From Lachnospiraceae bacterium (GTDB lineage: Bacteria > Bacillota > Clostridia > Lachnospirales > Lachnospiraceae), in NCBI GenBank assembly GCA_017473665.1, contig JAFUKK010000184.1, forward strand, positions 1-6,385: a DNA stretch of 6,385 nucleotides, given 5' to 3'. The notes beneath the pieces are model-generated. The model searched no databases. It was not told where the DNA came from and saw only the letters and a program-made list of their open reading frames with translations. Positions 1 through 6,003 of this stretch are shown one piece after another. A program made the position numbers and the translations under genes. Within the stretch, counting starts at the first letter, position 1. Every line of letters starts with the position of its first letter.

Positions 1-725
1 CAGTCCGTAATCCGATTTCTGTTACAGATATTATCTTTTTCTGGCCGGCATTGATTTTATTGTTTATTTTGGTTGTAGTGGATATAACACTTTTGTTTGT
101 ACATTACCGCAACAAAGAGTTGTATGAGCGTCAGCGCATAGCACAGCGTATTATCGACCAAAGTTTTGAGACTTTTGCTAATATTATAGATGCAAAGGAT
201 CCTTATACCAAGGGACATTCTATGCGGGTGGCATGGTATGCCAGAGAAATTGCCCGTAGAATGGGATTTAGTGAAGAAGAACAGAAAAATATCTATATGA
301 TTGGTAGTGTTCATGATATTGGTAAGGTGGGAGTACCCGACGCAATTCTCCAAAAAAGTGGTAAATTGACCCCGGAGGAGCGTGAAACGGTGCAACAGCA
401 TGTAATGATGGGTGCCGAGATATTAAAGGATTTTTCTGCTGTAGAAGGTATTGTGGAAGGCGCCAAGTATCATCATGAGAGATATGACGGCACCGGTTAT
501 GGAGAAGGCCTGGCAGGAGAGGAGATTCCCTTGTTTGCACGTATTATCGGGGTGGCAGATTCCTTTGATGCTATGAGTAGTACCCGTTGCTATCGGCCTA
601 AGTTGACCATGGAAACGATTATAGAAGAGTTGAAACGTTGTACAGGGTCCCAGTTTGATCCCCAGATTATTAGTGTTCTGATGGATATGATTGAGGAAGG
701 TATAGTACCGATACAGGCTGAGTAA
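1..725 (+). CDS. Membrane-anchored HD-GYP domain protein, predicted c-di-GMP phosphodiesterase (5' end outside window)
   Basis: The frame is open to the left edge (first complete codon at base 3), so the gene starts upstream; the TTG at 51 is internal. The visible 240 residues begin with a hydrophobic segment (codons at about 30-101) that looks like the last transmembrane helix, then a short linker rich in charged residues and Gln. An HD-GYP domain follows: the KGHS histidine (about base 216), the HD pair in VHDIGK (codons 312-317), the HHERYDGTGY block (471-500) and ADSFDAMSSTRCYR (about 558-599). HD-GYP enzymes hydrolyse cyclic di-GMP to pGpG or GMP with a bi- or tri-nuclear metal centre. 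The metal-binding histidines and aspartates are visible, so activity is plausible, but the GYP signature reads GYG. The sensory part must lie upstream, outside the window. No terminator is visible after the stop before the infC promoter. Confidence 0.9.
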   Translation, partial: VRNPISVTDIIFFWPALILLFILVVVDITLLFVHYRNKELYERQRIAQRIIDQSFETFANIIDAKDPYTKGHSMRVAWYAREIARRMGFSEEEQKNIYMIGSVHDIGKVGVPDAILQKSGKLTPEERETVQQHVMMGAEILKDFSAVEGIVEGAKYHHERYDGTGYGEGLAGEEIPLFARIIGVADSFDAMSSTRCYRPKLTMETIIEELKRCTGSQFDPQIISVLMDMIEEGIVPIQAE

Positions 726-741
726 TTATTTGAATAAAGTC

Positions 742-770
742 TTGACATGGAATTTTACATATGTTATTAT
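742..770 (+). promoter_or_regulatory. Sigma-A promoter of the infC-rpmI-rplT operon
   Basis: A perfect -35 box TTGACA (742-747) is separated by 17 bases from the -10 box TATTAT (765-770). TG at 762-763 gives an extended -10. Transcription should begin near 776-777, about 175 bases before the infC start. Match and spacing to the housekeeping consensus are strong. Confidence 0.88.
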
Positions 771-776
771 ACTTGA

Positions 777-951
777 GTGTGTGAACACACGGTATCATAT
801 TTAGCAAGCAGAGTATCCACTCTCACCTTACGACCTATTGCGTTAGTAAGTGTTCAGATTTCTTTTTACCACGGGATGATTCCGTGGTGTATGCTGAAAG
901 AGCGTTAGTGGATAGTTATGCTATCCACTTTTTTTATGGAGGTATACGACC
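777..951 (+). promoter_or_regulatory. Structured infC operon leader, probable L20 leader (attenuator)
   Basis: The long untranslated leader upstream of infC can fold into several elements. There is a hairpin at the very 5' end (GTGTG 777-781 with CACAC 786-790), a hairpin AGAGT/ACTCT (810-814 with 819-823), a stem CTTAC/GTAAG (827-831 with 846-850), and a strong hairpin ACCACGG/CCGTGGT (868-874 with 882-888). Last comes an intrinsic terminator at 907-935. TATCCACT at 814-821 is exactly complementary to AGTGGATA at 907-914, the 5' arm of the terminator, so the two pairings exclude each other. In Bacillus subtilis, L20 binds the leader of this operon and causes premature termination. Position, gene order and architecture fit that family (Rfam L20_leader). 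Assignment to the family is inference without a covariance search; the pairings are seen directly. Confidence 0.8.
907..935 (+). terminator. Intrinsic terminator in the infC leader (attenuator)
   Basis: A 9-bp perfect stem AGTGGATAG (907-915) / CTATCCACT (921-929) with a 5-nt loop is followed by an uninterrupted T run (929-935). It ends just before the infC ribosome binding site. A terminator between promoter and first gene must be conditional, and the competing upstream copy of TATCCACT at 814-821 provides the antiterminator arm. It may also end readthrough from the upstream HD-GYP gene. Confidence 0.85.
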
Positions 952-1458
952 ATTAGCGATTTAATGATTAACGAACAGATCAAGGACAAAGAAGTACGCT
1001 TGATTGGGGAAGACGGCGAGCAGCTTGGAATTATGTCTGCAAAAGAAGCGTTAAAGCTTGCGGAAGAAGCGGAACTGGATTTAGTAAAGATAGCTCCTAC
1101 AGCAAAGCCTCCCGTTTGTAAGATTGTAGATTATGGTAAGTACAAGTACGAGCAGATGCGTCGTGAAAAGGAAGCTAAGAAAAAGCAGAAGGTAATTGAG
1201 ATTAAGGAGATTCGTCTTTCTCCCAATATCGATACCAATGACCTGAATACCAAGGTAAATGCTGCAAGAAAGTTTTTGACCAAGGGTGACAAGGTAAAGG
1301 TAACCTTACGTTTCCGTGGACGTGAAATGGCACACATGAATAACAGTAAGCATATCCTGGATGATTTTGCAGAGAGTCTGAAGGATGTAGCTGTAGTAGA
1401 AAAGGCCCCCAAGGTAGAGGGTAGAAGCATGACCATGTTTTTAACTGAGAAGCGTTAG
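952..1458 (+). CDS. infC: Translation initiation factor IF-3 (AUU start)
   Basis: IF-3 binds the 30S subunit, prevents premature 50S joining, and checks the start codon and initiator tRNA. The sequence has the two-domain layout: an N-domain (MINEQIKDKEVRLI, DGEQLGI, AKPPVCKIVDYGKYKYEQ), a lysine-rich linker (EKEAKKKQK), and a C-domain (IKEIRLSPNI, KFLTKGDKVKVTLRFRGREM, ending near EGRSMTMFL). I place the start at ATT 952, giving 168 residues beginning (M)SDLMINEQ. GGAGG at 938-942 lies 9 bases before ATT 952 but 21 bases before the in-frame ATG at 964, too far for use. AUU is the known infC start codon in E. coli and other bacteria, where IF-3 discriminates against it and so limits its own synthesis. 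It is the first gene of the infC-rpmI-rplT operon. If the ATG were used, the protein would be 164 residues. The family call is certain; the start is very likely. Confidence 0.95.
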   Translation: MSDLMINEQIKDKEVRLIGEDGEQLGIMSAKEALKLAEEAELDLVKIAPTAKPPVCKIVDYGKYKYEQMRREKEAKKKQKVIEIKEIRLSPNIDTNDLNTKVNAARKFLTKGDKVKVTLRFRGREMAHMNNSKHILDDFAESLKDVAVVEKAPKVEGRSMTMFLTEKR

Positions 1459-1504
1459 TGCGTACAGTTAGAATAGATTAATGAATATTTAGGAGGATTT
1501 CGTT

Positions 1505-1702
1505 ATGCCCAAAATGAAGACAAGCAGAGCGGCAGCAAAGCGCTTTAAAGCAACAGGAACCGGTAAATTAAAGAGAAGCAAAGCTTACAAGAGCCATATC
1601 TTAACCAAGAAGACTACTAAGAGAAAACGTAATCTTAGAAAAGCTGCAATGACTGATGCAACTAATGTTAAGAATATGAAGAAGATTTTACCTTATTTAT
1701 AA
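1505..1702 (+). CDS. rpmI: 50S ribosomal protein L35
   Basis: This 65-residue, highly basic protein starts [20 protein letters not shown] and carries the family's typical block [17 protein letters not shown], ending in [10 protein letters not shown]. The length matches bacterial L35. It is a component of the large ribosomal subunit. AGGAGG at 1491-1496 sits 8 bases before the ATG. It lies 46 bases after infC and 22 bases before rplT, the usual operon order, with no promoter or terminator apparent in the gaps, so it should be co-transcribed and controlled through the leader attenuator. Confidence 0.97.
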   Translation: MPKMKTSRAAAKRFKATGTGKLKRSKAYKSHILTKKTTKRKRNLRKAAMTDATNVKNMKKILPYL

Positions 1703-1724
1703 TTTGGTTAGGAGGAAGTAGACG

Positions 1725-2081
1725 ATGGCAAGAATTAAAGGTGGCTTAAATGCCAAGAAGAAACATAATAGAGTATTAAAGCTTGCAAAGGGTTACAGAG
1801 GCGCTAGAAGCAAGCAGTACAGAATTGCAAAGCAGTCCGTAATGAGAGCTCTGACCAGCTCCTATGCAGGTAGAAAAGAGAGAAAACGTCAGTTTAGACA
1901 GCTGTGGATTGCTCGTATCAACGCAGCAGCAAGACTGAATGGTTTATCTTACAGCAAATTTATGTATGGTCTGAAGTTAGCAGGTATCGAAATGAACAGA
2001 AAGATGCTGGCTGAGATGGCTGTTAATGATGCAGAAGGTTTCAAGACCTTAGCAGAGCTTGCAAAGAGCAAATTGGCATAA
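1725..2081 (+). CDS. rplT: 50S ribosomal protein L20
   Basis: This 118-residue basic protein starts [26 protein letters not shown]. It has the long basic N-terminal extension of L20, followed by the globular part with [20 protein letters not shown] and ending in [10 protein letters not shown]. Length and sequence are typical. L20 binds 23S rRNA early and is needed for assembly of the large subunit. In Firmicutes and E. coli it also binds the leader mRNA of its own operon as a repressor, which fits the leader at 777-951. The ribosome binding site AGGAGG (1710-1715) is 9 bases before the ATG. It is the last gene of the operon; the terminator begins 21 bases after its stop. Confidence 0.98.
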   Translation: MARIKGGLNAKKKHNRVLKLAKGYRGARSKQYRIAKQSVMRALTSSYAGRKERKRQFRQLWIARINAAARLNGLSYSKFMYGLKLAGIEMNRKMLAEMAVNDAEGFKTLAELAKSKLA

Positions 2082-2101
2082 TACATTAACGATTAGGAGA
2101 T

Positions 2102-2133
2102 AATGCCCGGCAGAATGTGCCGGGCATTCTTTT
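2102..2133 (+). terminator. Intrinsic terminator of the infC-rpmI-rplT operon
   Basis: A perfect 10-bp GC-rich stem ATGCCCGGCA (2103-2112) / TGCCGGGCAT (2118-2127) with a 5-nt loop can be extended by A2102-T2128, and is followed by TCTTTT. Stability is high although the T tract is interrupted by one C. It lies between the rplT stop and the HAD phosphatase start, so it also forms part of the leader of any readthrough transcript into that gene. Confidence 0.88.
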
Positions 2134-2138
2134 ATAAC

Positions 2139-2921
2139 ATGATTATTTTTTTGGATATAGACGGGACATTAATAGATGAAAAACATTCCATGCCGGAGAG
2201 TACCATGCAGGCCATTGCACAGGCCAGAGAGAATGGACATATATGTATGATTAATACTGGCAGGGCAGGGAGTATGGTAGGCCCGGAAATCAGGGGATTG
2301 GTTGAATTAGACGGATTTGTAATGGGTTGCGGTACTATGATTGAATATGGTGGGCGTACTATTTTTCAGAGGGGCTTTACTGTGGCGGAGGCAGAGATAA
2401 TCATAGCTGCACTGCGTAAGTACCAGGTAGATGCGGTGCTGGAAGGAAGCGAAAGATGTTTTTTTAACCCACCGGAAGAGATGTATACCAAAGAATTTGC
2501 AGACTTTGTAACCCGGTGGATGACATTGGGATATCCTTGGGATACAGTGGACAAATCGCCGGGACATTTTGATAAATTTTATTGTTATATGGGAAATCAG
2601 GTTCTGCGGGATGGATTCATGCAGGAATTTGGGGATCGGTTGGATTTTGTAGATAGAGAACATGGCTATTATGAGGTGACTCCTAAAGGGTTTTCCAAAG
2701 CCAGTGGAATACGTACTTTAGTACAGCTTTTGGGGCTATCTATGGAGGAGACTGCGGCTATTGGTGACAGCAATAATGATTTGTCTATGCTGGAATGTGT
2801 CCACCACGCTATTGCTATGGGAAAATCTTCACAGAAAGTACTGGATGTGGCTGACTATGTTACCACCGATATACGGGAGAATGGTATCTGGAATGCCTTT
2901 AAGTGGTTGGGGGTTATATAG
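2139..2921 (+). CDS. Cof-type HAD-IIB family phosphatase
   Basis: The 260-residue protein has all four HAD motifs. Motif I is FLDIDGTLID (nucleophile D6, acid/base D8), motif II is INTGR (T40), motif III is the lysine in PKGFSKASGI (K187), and motif IV is GDSNNDLSML (D210, D214). The region of about 85-180 between motifs II and III is the C2B-type cap seen in Cof/YidA-like hydrolases, which dephosphorylate small phosphometabolites such as sugar phosphates or flavin precursors; the substrate cannot be read from sequence. I start at ATG 2139 because the nucleophile motif normally lies within the first ten residues. The upstream in-frame ATG at 2103 is inside the terminator hairpin and only 3 bases from a GGAG. 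No ribosome binding site directly precedes 2139. No convincing own promoter is visible, so expression may depend on readthrough of the terminator or a weak promoter in the rplT end. Confidence 0.9.
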   Translation: MIIFLDIDGTLIDEKHSMPESTMQAIAQARENGHICMINTGRAGSMVGPEIRGLVELDGFVMGCGTMIEYGGRTIFQRGFTVAEAEIIIAALRKYQVDAVLEGSERCFFNPPEEMYTKEFADFVTRWMTLGYPWDTVDKSPGHFDKFYCYMGNQVLRDGFMQEFGDRLDFVDREHGYYEVTPKGFSKASGIRTLVQLLGLSMEETAAIGDSNNDLSMLECVHHAIAMGKSSQKVLDVADYVTTDIRENGIWNAFKWLGVI

Positions 2922-2947
2922 ACAAGCGTAAGAAAATAAGGTATGAT
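2919..2947 (+). promoter_or_regulatory. Probable sigma-A promoter for pepD and the downstream permease-like gene
   Basis: TAGACA (2919-2924, five of six matches to TTGACA) and TATGAT (2942-2947, five of six to TATAAT) are 17 bases apart. The -35 box contains the stop codon of the HAD gene. The start of transcription would be near 2954, leaving a leader of about 32 bases before pepD. Confidence 0.65.
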
Positions 2948-2985
2948 TAAATAATATTGAAGGCAAGGAAGAAAGGATATAGTGG

Positions 2986-4440
2986 ATGGGCGTTTTAGAG
3001 AATTTGCAGCCGGAGAGAGTGTTCTATTATTTTGAACAGATTAGTAGGATTCCCCATGGTTCGGGTAATATCAGACAGATTAGTGATTATCTGGTTTCTT
3101 TTGCTCAAGAGCATAGGTTGATGCATATACAGGATGAGGCAGGGAATGTGATTATATGTAAGCCGGCTACGGAAGGCTATGAAAAGGAACCGGCTTTGAT
3201 TCTGCAGGGGCATATGGACATGGTGGCTGTGAAGACACCGGATTGTACCAAAGATATGTTGACAGAGGGCCTGGATCTGGCTGTGGATGGAGATTTTGTA
3301 TATGCTGAGAATACTACGCTGGGTGGAGATGATGGTATTGCCATTGCCTATGCACTGGCAATCCTGGAATCCCGGGAGATAAAACATCCCAAGTTGGAGG
3401 TTATCATAACGGTGGATGAAGAAATCGGTCTGCTGGGGGCAGGTGCCATAGATTTGTCCATGCTGGAAGGACATAGGATGATTAATCTGGATTCTGAAGA
3501 AGAAGGTGTTTTTTGGACCAGTTGTGCCGGTGGTGCAGGGGCGGATTGTATGATACATGTGGCCCGGGAGGCAGTGACAGGACTGGCGATAGAGTTGATC
3601 GTGGATGGACTTCAGGGCGGACATTCCGGCTGTGAGATTCATAAGGAGCATGGAAATGCCAATTGCCTGATGGCCCGTATTTTGTATGATGTGGCTGGCG
3701 AGTATGATATGAATTTGATAGAGCTTGATGGAGGTGTGGCAGATAATGCCATCCCCAGATTGACCAGAGCACTGGTAATGGTGGCACCAGAGCAGGTAGA
3801 GCAGTTACAAGCGGTTTTAAGCGAGAAACAGCAACAGATTGCACTGGAATTGGGCTCCAAGGACCCTGATTTCAAGCTACAGGTACGGGTGCAGGGACAG
3901 GGAACCTACCATGGATTAAATGTACAGGATACATTGCAGGCACTTCGATTTTTGGTGGCTTTACCGGGGGGCGTGATAGCTATGAGTGGTGATGTGCCCG
4001 GTTTGGTAGAGACTTCTTTGAATATGGGTGTATTAAAGTTAGGAGAGGAACAATTGCATGCGCAGTTTTCTGTACGTAGTAGCGTGGAGAGTGCGAAGGA
4101 TGCATTACTTGACAAGCTACAGGCTATTGTAGAATTGGCAGGGGGGCAACTGACAGTCAGTGGTTCTTATCCGGGCTGGAAGTATCGGGTAGATTCCCCT
4201 TTGCGTGAAAAAATGGTACGGGTATATCAGGAAATGTATGGGGTGCAGCCAAAGGTAGAGGCCATTCATGCCGGATTGGAGTGCGGTATTCTAAGTAGTA
4301 AGATTTCAGATATGGATTGCATTTCACTGGGGCCGGATATGTTTAATGTGCATACCACTGAGGAGAAATTGAGTATTTCCTCCACCGCAAAGGTATGGGA
4401 TTATTTAGTGCGACTATTGGGAGAAAAGGATAGAGCGTAA
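2986..4440 (+). CDS. pepD: Aminoacyl-histidine dipeptidase (peptidase family M20, PepD)
   Basis: This is a 484-residue cytosolic dizinc dipeptidase, which cleaves Xaa-His (carnosine-like) and other dipeptides and recycles amino acids. Full family length and a consistent set of metal and catalytic residues are visible: H76 and D78 in GHMDMV, D115 in LGGDDGI, E145/E146 in VDEEIGLLGA, D169 in NLDSEEEG, and H456 near the C-terminus in FNVHTTEEK. The spacing matches the characterised PepD of Vibrio alginolyticus with a constant offset of four to five residues. A central lid/dimerisation domain occupies roughly 190-400 (GGHSGCEIH is the typical motif at its start). There is no signal peptide. AAAGGA at 2972-2977 lies 8 bases before the ATG. 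It is followed after 11 bases by the AI-2E-family gene, suggesting one transcript. Exact substrate range is unknown. Confidence 0.93.
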   Translation: MGVLENLQPERVFYYFEQISRIPHGSGNIRQISDYLVSFAQEHRLMHIQDEAGNVIICKPATEGYEKEPALILQGHMDMVAVKTPDCTKDMLTEGLDLAVDGDFVYAENTTLGGDDGIAIAYALAILESREIKHPKLEVIITVDEEIGLLGAGAIDLSMLEGHRMINLDSEEEGVFWTSCAGGAGADCMIHVAREAVTGLAIELIVDGLQGGHSGCEIHKEHGNANCLMARILYDVAGEYDMNLIELDGGVADNAIPRLTRALVMVAPEQVEQLQAVLSEKQQQIALELGSKDPDFKLQVRVQGQGTYHGLNVQDTLQALRFLVALPGGVIAMSGDVPGLVETSLNMGVLKLGEEQLHAQFSVRSSVESAKDALLDKLQAIVELAGGQLTVSGSYPGWKYRVDSPLREKMVRVYQEMYGVQPKVEAIHAGLECGILSSKISDMDCISLGPDMFNVHTTEEKLSISSTAKVWDYLVRLLGEKDRA

Positions 4441-4451
4441 AGGAGCAAGGT

Positions 4452-5717
4452 ATGAAGTATAGCAATGAAAAGGTGAAGCAGATTCGTTGGTTAATGGTAT
4501 TTGCAGCAGTGCTGATACTATTGATAATCTATTCCCAAAGTGTACTGCAGGGTATCCTGCTATTGATGGGAATGGTGAGTCCCTTTATTGTGGGCGGGAT
4601 TATTGCGTTTATTATCAATTTGCCTATGAGAGCCATTGAGACCCGTATTTTGGGTCAATGGAAGGGCAAAGTAGCGTCCAAACTCAAACGTCCCATCAGC
4701 ATGGTGCTGGCAATCGTTTTTTTGATATTGCTTGTTTCGTTGCTGTTTGTGGCAGTGGTTCCTCAGTTGGGAAAGACTTTGGCAGAACTGGGAGCCAAAG
4801 TGCCGACATTTTTGGATAATGTATTACAGGAAATGAAGCAGCTTAGTGCCCAGTATCCGGAGTTATATGCAGAGGTAGCCAAGTTGGAGACCATGGAACT
4901 GGACTGGGAAGGCATTATCACCAGTGTGGTTACTTTTCTCAAGAGCGGTATCACCAGTATGGTGACTTCTACCATAGGTGTAGCCAGCAGTATTATAGGC
5001 GGAGTATTTAACGGTGTTATTTCCTTTATTTTTGCCTTATATATACTGAGTCAGAAAGAAAAACTGACAGACCAGGGAAAAAGAATCGTACATGCTTATA
5101 CATCCCAAAAGGTATCTGAGCGAATTATTCGTGTATTTGCTATGTTGAATAAGAATTTTAGCAGTTTTGTCACCGGACAGTGTTTGGAGGCAGTGATTTT
5201 AGGTACTTTGTTCATTATCGCGATGAGCATTTTCGGCATGCCCTATGCAGTGCTGGTAGGTGTGTTAATCGCTTTTACTGCCTTAATTCCTATTGTTGGT
5301 GCATTTATCGGTTGCGGTGTTGGTGCTTTCCTGATACTGATTGATGATCCTATTATGGCAGTGTGGTTTGTGGTGATGTTTCTGATTATCCAGCAGTTGG
5401 AGGGTAATATTATTTATCCCAGAGTGGTAGGGGGCTCAGTGGGCCTTCCGTCTATTTGGATTTTGGTGGCAGTGAGCCTGGGCGGCAGTCTTTTTGGCGT
5501 AGCAGGCATGTTGTTTTTTATTCCTTTATTGTCTACGGCGTATGCTTTGCTGCGGGAAAATGTAAATGCCCGTAATGCAGTTAGAGAAGATATTTCGGAG
5601 GAAGATGACGGCACAACAGAGGCAGAAAGTGTGCTGGAAGTACCGGGAGAGGCCATGGATATGTTGGTAGAGGTGCTGGAAGAGAATTTAGCATCGGAAG
5701 AAACCGAAGAACTGTAG
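4452..5717 (+). CDS. AI-2E family (PerM/UPF0118) transporter-like membrane protein
   Basis: The 421-residue integral membrane protein has the AI-2E/PerM layout. Hydrophobic helices lie at about 12-30, 34-56 and 82-104; a soluble helical segment follows at about 106-160; further helices run through about 168-200, 240-315 and 335-368. The conserved family end (NIIYPRVVGGSVGLPSIWILVAV, then GGSLFGVAGMLFFIPL) is present. Some relatives export autoinducer-2 and others are Na+/H+ antiporters, so the substrate here is not known. After the last helix, residues 369-421 form a strongly acidic tail (EDISEEDDGTTEAES and so on), probably cytoplasmic. AGGAG at 4441-4445 is 6 bases from the ATG and begins right at the pepD stop, which favours co-transcription and possible translational coupling. 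No clear terminator follows; the AT-only inverted repeats downstream lack a proper GC stem. Confidence 0.88.
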   Translation: MKYSNEKVKQIRWLMVFAAVLILLIIYSQSVLQGILLLMGMVSPFIVGGIIAFIINLPMRAIETRILGQWKGKVASKLKRPISMVLAIVFLILLVSLLFVAVVPQLGKTLAELGAKVPTFLDNVLQEMKQLSAQYPELYAEVAKLETMELDWEGIITSVVTFLKSGITSMVTSTIGVASSIIGGVFNGVISFIFALYILSQKEKLTDQGKRIVHAYTSQKVSERIIRVFAMLNKNFSSFVTGQCLEAVILGTLFIIAMSIFGMPYAVLVGVLIAFTALIPIVGAFIGCGVGAFLILIDDPIMAVWFVVMFLIIQQLEGNIIYPRVVGGSVGLPSIWILVAVSLGGSLFGVAGMLFFIPLLSTAYALLRENVNARNAVREDISEEDDGTTEAESVLEVPGEAMDMLVEVLEENLASEETEEL

Positions 5718-5769
5718 TGGAGAGATAGTAGTTTGGTCGTGAGAAATGTATCTAATTTCTAAAAATTAA

Positions 5770-5827
5770 AAAAATTACAACAATTTTTAAAAAACCACTT
5801 GCTTTTTATTTTAAGACGTGCTATTAT
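5770..5827 (+). promoter_or_regulatory. tRNA-Pro promoter with A/T-rich UP-element-like region
   Basis: TTGCTT (5799-5804) and TATTAT (5822-5827) are 17 bases apart, with TGC at 5819-5821 making an extended -10. The stretch at about 5770-5795 is almost purely A and T in phased runs, as expected for an UP element bound by the RNA polymerase alpha subunit. Transcription would start near 5834, only about 8 bases before the tRNA. This is typical of strong stable-RNA promoters. AATTTTT (5782-5788) also forms an A/T-only inverted repeat with AAAAATT at 5770-5776. Confidence 0.78.
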
Positions 5828-5841
5828 ACTACTTGTGTTCA

Positions 5842-5916
5842 CGGGGTGTGGCTCAGCTTGGTTAGAGCGCCGTCTTAGGGAGGCGGAGGTCGCGAGTTCG
5901 AATCCCGCCACTCCGA
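5842..5916 (+). tRNA. tRNA-Pro, anticodon AGG
   Basis: The cloverleaf was folded by hand. Acceptor stem: CGGGGTG (5842-5848) with CACTCCG (5909-5915), one G-U pair. D-stem: GCTC/GAGC (5851-5854 and 5865-5868). Anticodon stem: CCGTC/GGCGG (5870-5874 and 5882-5886) with loop TTAGGGA, so the anticodon is AGG at 5877-5879. Variable loop: AGGTC. T-loop: TTCGAAT (5897-5903). C1-G72, discriminator A73 (5916), G35-G36 and G37 all fit proline identity. The 3' CCA is not encoded and must be added by the CCA enzyme. Two features are unusual: an A at wobble position 34, and an A-C mismatch in the T-stem (5895 opposite 5905). It is a single gene with its own promoter and terminator. Confidence 0.93.
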
Positions 5917-5923
5917 TACAGAG

Positions 5924-5954
5924 GCGTCCGACGTATGTCGGACGTTCTTTTTTT
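5924..5954 (+). terminator. Intrinsic terminator after tRNA-Pro
   Basis: An 8-bp perfect stem CGTCCGAC (5925-5932) / GTCGGACG (5937-5944) with loop GTAT is followed by TTCTTTTTTT (5945-5954). It begins 8 bases after the tRNA 3' end, so the primary transcript would carry only the tRNA. Confidence 0.92.
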
Positions 5955-5968
5955 GCAAATTATTTTCA

Positions 5969-5997
5969 TGTACAAAGAAAAGGGAATGTGGTAAAAT
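5969..5997 (+). promoter_or_regulatory. Probable promoter of the EAL-domain gene
   Basis: TAAAAT (5992-5997), preceded by TGG, makes an extended -10 box. TGTACA (5969-5974), 17 bases upstream, is a weak -35 box with four of six consensus matches. Transcription would begin near 6004, giving a leader of about 80 bases. A new promoter is expected here because the tRNA terminator lies just upstream. Confidence 0.55.
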
Positions 5998-6003
5998 GTT
6001 TTA

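Noticed and set aside
936..956. A six-codon ORF (MEVYDH) beginning at ATG 936 and overlapping the infC ribosome site and ATT start.
   Set aside because: It is preceded by the terminator T run with no Shine-Dalgarno, and its ATG overlaps the ribosome binding site itself.
840..1460. Repeated GCGTTAGT at 840-847, 902-909 and 1452-1459.
   Set aside because: Repeats of 8 to 10 bases are expected by chance in a window of this size. The third copy is simply the infC stop region. Only the 814-821/907-914 complementarity has a structural reason.
2103..2138. Start of the HAD phosphatase at ATG 2103, adding 12 N-terminal residues.
   Set aside because: The added residues are encoded by the terminator hairpin, the distance to GGAG is only 3 bases, and the family's nucleophile motif normally lies at the very N-terminus.
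2995..3651. A 218-codon open frame on the minus strand opposite pepD.
   Set aside because: It is antisense to a well-supported enzyme gene, lacks a recognisable domain, and is explained by codon bias of the + strand gene. The other minus-strand frames are rejected for the same reason.
5742..5788. Inverted repeats AGAAAT/ATTTCT and AAAAATT/AATTTTT as a terminator for the AI-2E gene.
   Set aside because: The stems are short and nearly all A-T, and no T run follows the first one. The A/T runs are better explained as the upstream element of the tRNA promoter.
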